From NCBI RefSeq assembly GCF_009647655.1, contig NZ_WJFD01000003.1:248001-312000 (forward strand): a stretch of 64,000 nt of DNA, given 5' to 3'. This DNA is from Chitinophaga sp. SYP-B3965. Its GTDB lineage: Bacteria > Bacteroidota > Bacteroidia > Chitinophagales > Chitinophagaceae. The position numbers and the translations under genes are program-made. Below the pieces are notes generated by a model. It did no database searches. It worked only from the letters and a program-made list of their open reading frames with translations, and was not told the origin of the DNA. This document shows, piece by piece, positions 58,765 through 64,000 of the stretch. How positions within the stretch are numbered: the first letter of the stretch is position 1; each line of letters begins with the position of its first letter.

Positions 58765-60672
58765 ATGAAAATACATTTATGCGTTGTTCTCTCTTTTATC
58801 GGAGCTAACCTTCATGCGCAAACGAAAAAGCAAACTGTTAACGCTACCATTGATAAGGTAACTGTGTTTATGCAGGGAGCACAGGTCACACGTTCCGCCA
58901 CTACTAATATTCCGGCGGGTACTACTACGCTGGTATTCCCAAATATCTCCCCGGAACTGGAAGAAAAAAGTATCCAGGTACAGGGCAAAGGGGCTTTTAC
59001 GATCCTCTCTGTTTCCCGCAACAGGAATTACATGGGTGTACAGGCGCCAATTGAAGAAGTGACCCGGCTGCAGCAACAACAATCCCTGCTGGAAGAAAAG
59101 CGGCTCCGTGAAAAGAACCGGCTGAAAGTATTTGCACAGGAAGAAGCGATGCTGGGCAAAAACCAGGACCTCCGCGGAACCAATACAGGTCTTAAAACAC
59201 AAGACCTCCGTGATGCATTGGATTTTCAACGTACACGCCTTACAGAAATACTGGAACAGCAACTGGCCATCGAAAAGAATATCAATACCCTAACGGATCA
59301 GATCCACAGGCTGGTATCACAACAGGTTTCACTGATGGCGGTGAAGGACAGTTCTACCAGCGATCTGCTGATCACGGTGATGGCCAAAGAAAATATCAAT
59401 GGCAAACTCTCGCTTAGTTACCTCGTGAAAAATGCAGGCTGGTATCCTACTTATGAATTAAGAGTAGAGAATATCAGCCAGCCGCTGGAAATGGCATACA
59501 AGGCTAATGTGTTTCAGCAATGCGGGGAGGAATGGAAGAACGTGAAGCTGAGTTTATCCAACGGAAATCCTTCAGAGAGTGGGTCAAAGCCGGAATTACA
59601 ACCCTGGCAGATGAGAACTTTCTATAGCATGCAGGAGTTAGTGAACTCCCGGAGTGGCCAAAAGACAACAGGTAAAAATGAAGCGCGCGGCAGAGTTTTG
59701 GATCCGGAGGGCAAACCAATTAATGGTGCTACCATCAGGGTGCCAAATCGTTCTATTGGTACTATTACTAATGAAAATGGCGAGTTTAGTTTGCAAATGC
59801 CACAGGATGTGAGTACGCTGGAATTAAATTTCTTAGGGTATGAACCGGAAGAAATAAGGCCCACCGGGAATTTTCAATCTTTTGTGATGAGGCCCAGTAA
59901 GTCTACGCTTAATGAAGTAGTGATAACGGGTTATGCAACACAGTATAAAAAAGACCTTACAGGCGCTGTTAGCAGTATCAGGATAAGAGGGACGAACTCA
60001 ACAGTAGCTCCTGCCCCCAAAGTGCAGGAAACCATCCCGCTATCTGTTAACGCTACTTTTCACACTACCAGTGTGAACTTTGATATTGCCACCAGTTATA
60101 CCATTTTATCAGATGGCAAACCTTATACTGTTTCTATCAAAGAAATGGAAGTGCCCACGCACTATGAATACCATACTGCGCCAAAACTGGATCCTGCTGC
60201 TTATTTGCTGGCAGGTATAACAGACTGGGAAGGATTAAACCTGCTGGAAGGGGAAGCCAGTATTTATTTTGAAGGCACTTACCTGGGAAAATCTTTGCTG
60301 AATCTTCAAACTGCTACTGATACTTTATTTGTTTCTTTAGGGAAGGATAAGAACATTGTGATCAACCGCAAGCTGCAAAAGGATTATTCCAAAAATCAAT
60401 TCTTCGGCAGCAATCAAACGGTAACGCGCAATTACGAGATCAGTGTGAAGAATAATAAACAGGAACCTATTCGTATATTAGTAGAAGATCAGTTACCGAT
60501 TTCCATACAGCGGGAAATTGAGATCAGCAAAGTAGAATACCCGGGTGCGCGGTTAGATGAAACTACACAGCAGATAACCTGGGACCTGAATATTGCATCT
60601 AAGGAAGAGAAGAAAACGAAATTGCAGTATGCAGTGAAGTTTCCAAAAGACAGGATCGTGAACCTGGATTAG
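58765..60672 (+). CDS. MuiA/DUF4139-family protein with an inserted carboxypeptidase-regulatory and SusC-plug-like segment
   Basis: The 635-residue protein has a signal peptide (MKIHLCVVLSFIGANLHAQ), then the DUF4140-type N-terminal domain (VTVFMQGAQVTRSATTNIPAGTTTLVFPNISPELEEKSIQV), a coiled coil (about 90-200), and the DUF4139 domain in two parts. Between them (about residues 305-408) lies a CarboxypepD_reg-like domain (ARGRVLDPEGKPINGATIRVPN, GTITNENGEFSLQMPQDVSTLELNFLGYEPEEI) followed by LNEVVITGYATQYKKDLTGAVSSIRIRG, the usual entry of a SusC plug. The second part resumes at TIPLSVNATFHTTSVNFDIATSYTILSDGKPYTVSIKEME. A role in surface polysaccharide control is suggested for the family only. 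Confidence 0.88.
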   Translation: MKIHLCVVLSFIGANLHAQTKKQTVNATIDKVTVFMQGAQVTRSATTNIPAGTTTLVFPNISPELEEKSIQVQGKGAFTILSVSRNRNYMGVQAPIEEVTRLQQQQSLLEEKRLREKNRLKVFAQEEAMLGKNQDLRGTNTGLKTQDLRDALDFQRTRLTEILEQQLAIEKNINTLTDQIHRLVSQQVSLMAVKDSSTSDLLITVMAKENINGKLSLSYLVKNAGWYPTYELRVENISQPLEMAYKANVFQQCGEEWKNVKLSLSNGNPSESGSKPELQPWQMRTFYSMQELVNSRSGQKTTGKNEARGRVLDPEGKPINGATIRVPNRSIGTITNENGEFSLQMPQDVSTLELNFLGYEPEEIRPTGNFQSFVMRPSKSTLNEVVITGYATQYKKDLTGAVSSIRIRGTNSTVAPAPKVQETIPLSVNATFHTTSVNFDIATSYTILSDGKPYTVSIKEMEVPTHYEYHTAPKLDPAAYLLAGITDWEGLNLLEGEASIYFEGTYLGKSLLNLQTATDTLFVSLGKDKNIVINRKLQKDYSKNQFFGSNQTVTRNYEISVKNNKQEPIRILVEDQLPISIQREIEISKVEYPGARLDETTQQITWDLNIASKEEKKTKLQYAVKFPKDRIVNLD

Positions 60673-60720
60673 CCTTAAAGGCCGTTTTCAAATTTAACTA
60701 GTCGCAAATGTTGCCCCCTC

Positions 60721-60751
60721 GCCCCTGCTGATTGCAGGGGCATTTGTTTTT
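60721..60751 (+). terminator. Terminator after the MuiA-like gene
   Basis: GCCCCTGC (60721-60728) pairs with GCAGGGGC (60734-60741) around TGATT, followed by ATTTGTTTTT. Confidence 0.85.
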
Positions 60752-60783
60752 GTTTATACCCTCAAGTTTCCGTACATTAAACT

Positions 60784-61191
60784 ATGCAAGTACACATCAA
60801 AACAATTCACGAAAGCAGCGCTGCGGCTGGATGGGCGGGTCCGCGCAGCCTGGTGATAGATCGTACGCCCAGGGCTGGTGGAATGGGGATCGGTTTTAGC
60901 GGGGAAGAACTCTTTATGATGGCTATCGGAGCCAGTATCTGTAATGATCTGTATCGGGAAGCTGCGCTGTGGCAGGTAAACATCCGGCATGTGGAGATCA
61001 TTGTTAATGGTGACTGGGGTGGTGAACCCACACGCGCCAGTAACATCCGGTACGATATCAGAGTGGAATCTGATGCACCCCGTGAGAAGATCGAAGACCT
61101 GATCCGGCATACGGACCAGATTGCGGAAATACCGCATTCATTAAGAGTGGGAGCGGCTGTGAAGTTGAATCATGTGGAAGTGGTACGCTAG
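60784..61191 (+). CDS. OsmC-family protein
   Basis: The 135-residue protein has the OsmC layout: AGPRSLVIDRTPRAGGMGIGFSGEELFMMAIGASICNDLYREA, then VEIIVNGDWGG, NIRYDIRVESDAPREKIEDLIRHTDQIAEIPHSLRVGAAVKL. Most OsmC proteins use two Cys for hydroperoxide reduction. Here only one Cys is seen (SICNDL), and the second, near the C-terminus, is replaced (PHSLRVG), so peroxidase activity is doubtful. It is convergent with the SprT-like gene with a 5-base gap. Confidence 0.85.
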   Translation: MQVHIKTIHESSAAAGWAGPRSLVIDRTPRAGGMGIGFSGEELFMMAIGASICNDLYREAALWQVNIRHVEIIVNGDWGGEPTRASNIRYDIRVESDAPREKIEDLIRHTDQIAEIPHSLRVGAAVKLNHVEVVR

Positions 61192-61196
61192 TTAAT

Positions 61197-61817
61197 CTAC
61201 TCACTTACCAGTTCTACCTCATACACCGGGCTGAACAGGTACACTTTTTTAGACGGCACTTCTTCGCAACGATACCGTTTGCGGATCCGTTCTCCTTTTC
61301 GGAATACCCTTCCGTCTTTCGTTTTAAATAATTGTCCTAACGGCAGTTGTTCTACCAGGTAATGATTTTCCTTTTGCCTGTCGTACCGTTTTAAAACTCT
61401 CATCAAACCTTCGTCTGCGCAGGAACTGGCGCCGGGGTTATGCAAACTTTCTCTTACAGCGCCTTCCACATCTGCAGGCAGATACTGTTTACCTACAAAC
61501 TGGCGGAGGATCTTGCTGTATTCCTGTTTCCATTCTTTTCCATGGGCAGATACCCTGTTCCCATACACCATGAAAGTAACGAGGTGGGCTATCTCATGCA
61601 GTAAAGTGAGGAGGAAGGCATATTTATTCAATCCGCCGTTGATGCTGATGCGGTGGCCTTTTTCCTGGTAAGGATGGCGGTAATCTCCCAATACGCTTTG
61701 CCTTTCTCTTGTAATAGTGAGATGCACTTTATATTGGGTAATATAATCTATCACCTGCTCAAAAGTTCCTTCCGGCAGATAACTGGCCAATGCATGTAAT
61801 GGTGCTTCTTGCTTCAA
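61197..61817 (-). CDS. SprT-like zinc metalloprotease-fold protein
   Basis: The 206-residue protein has the SprT-like core: KVHLTITRERQSVLGDYRHPYQEKGHRISING, LLTLLHEIAHLVTFMVYGNRVSAHGKEWKQEYSKIL with the HEIAH motif (His74, Glu75, His78 by position) and a third ligand His in AHGKEW. The C-terminal part is a zinc-ribbon-like or beta extension with one Cys pair not evident. SprT-like enzymes act on DNA-protein links in eukaryotes; the bacterial role is unclear. It lies 3 bases after the AtpI-linked membrane gene. Confidence 0.87.
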   Translation of the reverse strand: MKQEAPLHALASYLPEGTFEQVIDYITQYKVHLTITRERQSVLGDYRHPYQEKGHRISINGGLNKYAFLLTLLHEIAHLVTFMVYGNRVSAHGKEWKQEYSKILRQFVGKQYLPADVEGAVRESLHNPGASSCADEGLMRVLKRYDRQKENHYLVEQLPLGQLFKTKDGRVFRKGERIRKRYRCEEVPSKKVYLFSPVYEVELVSE

Positions 61818-61820
61818 GCG

Positions 61821-62216
61821 CTACGATTTCTTTTGCTGTTTGCTGGTACGGAGTAAATGACTGGTCTCGAATACGGTGTATACGAGATAGAAGAACATGA
61901 ACAGAAAAATAGTGGGTTTGCTTACACGGGTGCGGTTCACGATCACATAGATCGCTATCGCTACTACGCAAAGCATCAGTTTAGCCAACGTAGACGCATA
62001 AACAGAACGCACAATGACATTCGGATTATCGCTCGTCATGCCTTTGCGGTTCAGTGAATAACTAATCAGTGTGATAAGTGCCATGACAACATTGCCGGCC
62101 ACCAGCACTTCGTAATGTACACCCAGCGTCTGGAAAAGCCAGGTCTGTAAGAGAAATAAGGCGGCAGTGATCAAAACGAAAACAACTGCCAGCCAGAGAA
62201 TAAATTTATCGGTCAT
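61821..62216 (-). CDS. Small membrane protein next to atpZ/atpI, hypothetical
   Basis: The 131-residue protein (starting MTDKFILWLAVVFVLITAALF) has four membrane helices in the order of AtpI-like proteins (LAVVFVLITAALFLLQTWLF, VLVAGNVVMALITLISYSL, LAKLMLCVVAIAIYVIV, KPTIFLFMFFYLVYTVFETSHLL). Its position after the AtpZ/AtpI-type gene suggests a role with ATP synthase assembly, but no ATP synthase subunit is in this window. The start at 62216 gives an 11-base overlap with the preceding gene; 62237 is an alternative. Confidence 0.78.
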   Translation of the reverse strand: MTDKFILWLAVVFVLITAALFLLQTWLFQTLGVHYEVLVAGNVVMALITLISYSLNRKGMTSDNPNVIVRSVYASTLAKLMLCVVAIAIYVIVNRTRVSKPTIFLFMFFYLVYTVFETSHLLRTSKQQKKS

Positions 62217-62430
62217 GCTTACTGGTATCTTTAACAATCTTCCACAAAAGTAGCGCTAAAGCCAGTAAAGAAAAAATGATCATGAACAGGGGAAATTTCA
62301 TCCCCAGCCATTGATCCAGCAGGTAGCCCAGCCATAGGGAAATTCCAATGGCTGCCATCATTTGAAATGCAAGTCCGGCGTAGCGGAGGAGCAGGTTATA
62401 CGGTTTCTTCCTGGAGGACTGTTCTTCCAT
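62206..62430 (-). CDS. AtpZ/AtpI-family small membrane protein
   Basis: The 74-residue protein has the AtpZ/AtpI pattern: MEEQSSRKKPYNLLLRYAGLAFQMMAAIGISLWLGYLLDQWLGMKFPLFMIIFSLLALALLLWKIVKD, two membrane helices with a Gly-Tyr-x-Leu-Asp motif between. AtpI helps assemble the c-ring. The start at 62430 lies inside the 3' end of the bactofilin gene (overlap 35 bases), and it overlaps the next gene by 11 bases, so the three genes form one tightly coupled operon. A longer start at 62511 would add a sequence with no family match. Confidence 0.88.
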   Translation of the reverse strand: MEEQSSRKKPYNLLLRYAGLAFQMMAAIGISLWLGYLLDQWLGMKFPLFMIIFSLLALALLLWKIVKDTSKHDR

Positions 62431-62848
62431 TTTTAGAATCCGAATGGTTATATGATGGTGAAGAAGCAGGTGCAGCTGGAGCTTCGTTAGGATCCATATA
62501 GCAACGACCATTGAATTTCACGGAAGGTTCCATTTCAAAATGTGCTGTGTATATATCTCCTTTGATCAATGCATTGCCTTTCAGGAAGAGTAATTCCTCT
62601 ACCTTAATGATCCCGGTCACTTTTCCTAAAATATCTGCGCTCTGGCAGACCAAATCACCATTGATCTCACCTTCCGGTCCCACAACGATCTTAGCCTTTG
62701 TGGATACCAGTCCGTTCACCTGGCCATCTATACGAATATCTCCCTCGCACGCAATATCTCCGTTGATAGTGGTGCCATTTCCGATGAGGTTGATGTTGGA
62801 TGTAGGCATGAGCCCCTTGGCATCGCCTTTCTTTGTTTGGTTAAACAT
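62396..62848 (-). CDS. Bactofilin (polymer-forming cytoskeletal protein)
   Basis: The 150-residue protein has the bactofilin beta-helix: SNINLIGNGTTINGDIACEGDIRIDGQVNGLVSTKAKIVVGPEGEINGDLVCQSADILGKVTGIIKVEELLFLKGNALIKGDIYTAHFEMEPSVKFNGRC, with a short tail rich in Pro, Ala and Ser. It should polymerise at the inner membrane and scaffold cell-shape enzymes. The gene upstream (62970-63362) encodes a membrane protein that resembles the N-terminus of the M23 peptidases often paired with bactofilins. Confidence 0.94.
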   Translation of the reverse strand: MFNQTKKGDAKGLMPTSNINLIGNGTTINGDIACEGDIRIDGQVNGLVSTKAKIVVGPEGEINGDLVCQSADILGKVTGIIKVEELLFLKGNALIKGDIYTAHFEMEPSVKFNGRCYMDPNEAPAAPASSPSYNHSDSKNGRTVLQEETV

Positions 62849-62969
62849 AGGTTCGAAGGTTTTCAGTTTTTAAAGAATAATATGGTCAAAATTAATGCGT
62901 TGGTAAGATAGATAAATATATTGATATGTGTATTATAATATTATTAAATCTATGGGAGGCTGAAATCCG

Positions 62970-63362
62970 TTAATAAGTACTGTTGTCTACTTTAGGCACT
63001 TTCAGCATATTTGTATCGAGCTGAATATTGCCGCCGATAACGTTCTTCAGGTTATCCAGGTATTGGTCCCTGGTAACGATAGACCTTTCCAGGGAGTCTG
63101 CCCGCATCCGGAGTTGCAGAAATTCCTTCCGCTGCTTCAGATCCCCGTAACCGGGAATGTAGTAGCGAAGGGGCGTGAATACCACGGTAGCCACGGTAAT
63201 GGCCACCAGCAAAACGAAGAGGGTGCTAAGGGCTACATATACGCTCATACGGGACAAGCGGAATGCCGTTACCTCTTCATAGGTATCATCATTCATGATC
63301 ACCAGCCTGTATTTGTGGTTTAACCTGTCCAGGCTCCTACCTTTGTGTTTGTCGTCCGCCAT
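62970..63362 (-). CDS. Small membrane protein resembling the N-terminus of bactofilin-linked M23 peptidases
   Basis: The 130-residue protein has a basic cytosolic start (DKHKGRSLDRLNHKYRLVIMNDDTYEEVTAFRLSRMSVYVAL), one membrane helix (about 47-70), then FTPLRYYIPGYGDLKQRKEFLQLRMRADSLERSIVTRDQYLDNLKNVIGG, a periplasmic coiled coil. This is the N-terminal part of Bacteroidota M23 family metallopeptidases, but the protein stops at residue 130 (VPKVDNSTY) and no catalytic HxH or HxD peptidase domain follows in any frame before bactofilin. It may be a scaffold or a truncated gene. Confidence 0.8.
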   Translation of the reverse strand: MADDKHKGRSLDRLNHKYRLVIMNDDTYEEVTAFRLSRMSVYVALSTLFVLLVAITVATVVFTPLRYYIPGYGDLKQRKEFLQLRMRADSLERSIVTRDQYLDNLKNVIGGNIQLDTNMLKVPKVDNSTY

Positions 63363-63572
63363 TGAGTTCAGTTACGAATGATGTATTCTTTTGTTAATGT
63401 AAAGATTGAAGAATTTCCCGAAATATCCATTAAAATTCGTAATTGTCATAAAGTTATGCAATAATATGAGTACGCTCTTCCTCTAGGCAAAGAAAAAAAT
63501 AATCATATCTTTAAAATATTTTTTCCAATTACATAGTTTATATAATAGTTCTTATTGACCCTGGTTAAATAC

Positions 63573-64000
63573 ATGAATTGTTCTAGATCCTTATATGTAC
63601 GCGCTTGTGTGATGAGTTTGGTTATGTGTTCCGGAGCTCTGGCCGTATTTGGGCAAAGCCAGGTTGATAAACCTGTTATCAAAAAGGAAGATCGACGCCC
63701 GCCTTCTGAAAAAATGGCCGAAAAGTCCTGGACCATCAAGCGAAAGCTGGTGCAGAACACTGTGACCCGTTATAACTACTATTATCACGCTAAACTCAAG
63801 CTGGAGGGGGTGCTCAAAGGCATTAACACCCAACGGCAGGATAATTATAATGTATTCCTCCCCTTCTACCCTTTTTCTGTAGATAAACTCAGCCTGAACG
63901 GTTCCGACCTGGATTCTGTGATCCAGAAAGCCTCTGTGGCTGTGCAGATCCACGATCCGCGCAGTAAATGGATAGACGACTGTTACCTGCTGGTAGGCAA
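63573..64000 (+). CDS. PorW/SprE-like T9SS lipoprotein or TPR protein, 3' end outside window
   Basis: The frame starts ATG 63573 and stays open to the window edge (142 codons seen). It begins with a signal peptide or lipoprotein-like leader (VMSLVMCSGALAVFGQ) and then reads NTVTRYNYYYHAKLKLEGVLKGINTQRQDNYNVFLPFYPFS, SVIQKASVAVQIHDPRSKWIDDCYLLVGK, which matches the N-terminus of the TPR protein PorW/SprE of the type IX secretion and gliding system. It is consistent with the T9SS cargo at 27981-31034. It is divergent from the bactofilin-linked gene. Confidence 0.8.
   Translation, partial: MNCSRSLYVRACVMSLVMCSGALAVFGQSQVDKPVIKKEDRRPPSEKMAEKSWTIKRKLVQNTVTRYNYYYHAKLKLEGVLKGINTQRQDNYNVFLPFYPFSVDKLSLNGSDLDSVIQKASVAVQIHDPRSKWIDDCYLLVG

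Noticed and set aside
62849..62969. AT-rich spacer upstream of bactofilin as a possible origin or att site
   Set aside because: Only short AT palindromes are present; no DnaA-box cluster or repeat was seen.

Overview
The window looks like chromosomal DNA of a Bacteroidota bacterium, most likely of the family Chitinophagaceae (Chitinophaga-like). This is inferred from gene content: a SusC/SusD pair with its own FecI-type sigma and FecR-type anti-sigma factor, a protein with a type IX secretion (T9SS) C-terminal sorting domain, the start of a PorW/SprE-like T9SS gene, LytS/LytTR two-component genes, a DUF4407 protein and a HYC_CC_PP copper-cluster protein. It is also supported by repeated matches to the Bacteroidota promoter (TTG or TTTG about 19-20 bases upstream of TAnnTTTG). 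No rRNA, tRNA, CRISPR array, prophage or intact insertion sequence was seen. Most of the sequence is ordinary, densely packed chromosome.

Layout. 1-4.4 kb: two leftward hybrid sensor kinases in an operon. 4.6-11 kb: VOC protein, secreted sugar isomerase-like protein, YciI-like protein, PepSY membrane protein and a large GH106-like rhamnosidase. 11-14.2 kb: a CPA2 antiporter, divergent from clpS-aat, the N-end-rule adaptor and transferase, whose stop and start codons abut. 14.2-18.6 kb: VOC protein and lipoprotein, divergent from a metal operon: DtxR/MntR-type regulator, Nramp transporter fused to a universal-stress domain, and FlK-like thioesterase. 19-22 kb: LiaF-like, DUF4288, LytS-type kinase and LytTR regulator operon. 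22-25.5 kb: ferredoxin-reductase-like protein, then two isocitrate dehydrogenases of different subfamilies in tandem. 25.5-27.8 kb: TlpA-like thioredoxin, a 600-base strand-biased repeat island, and a small conserved hypothetical gene.

28-34 kb is the most accessory-like part: a 1,017-residue T9SS-exported beta-helix protein, a lipoprotein gene interrupted by one in-frame TAA, a RibD/DHFR-like reductase, and a two-gene cassette (small protein plus zeta/COG4185-type P-loop kinase) bracketed by two related 65-base sequences. 34-37.2 kb: L,D-transpeptidase and a His/Met-rich outer-membrane barrel preceded by a 23-codon reading frame ending in Cys-Cys-Lys. 37.3-44 kb: sigma, anti-sigma, SusC and SusD. 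44-46.5 kb: leftward copper-handling operon (HYC_CC_PP, HMA protein, outer-membrane protein, HMA-AraC regulator). 46.5-50.6 kb: SRPBCC and DUF1579 proteins, AraC regulator, an AbiE-like nucleotidyltransferase pair with a 13+13 bp palindromic operator, and a 2OG-Fe(II) oxygenase. 50.6-64 kb: M48 protease, putative porin, purine nucleoside phosphorylase, sucC, lipoprotein, DUF4407 protein, a MuiA/DUF4139 protein carrying an embedded SusC-like segment, OsmC, SprT-like protein, AtpZ/AtpI and bactofilin genes, a membrane stub resembling the N-terminus of an M23 peptidase, and the partial porW/sprE-like gene.

Best leads: the AbiE-like pair and its operator; the zeta-kinase cassette with flanking repeats; the Cys-Cys small ORF before the metal-binding barrel; the hairpin repeat island at 26.7-27.3 kb; the nonsense codon at 31577; the MuiA/SusC mosaic; and the DtxR-type operator that overlaps its own promoter. 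All functional calls come from reading the translated sequence; no database search was run.
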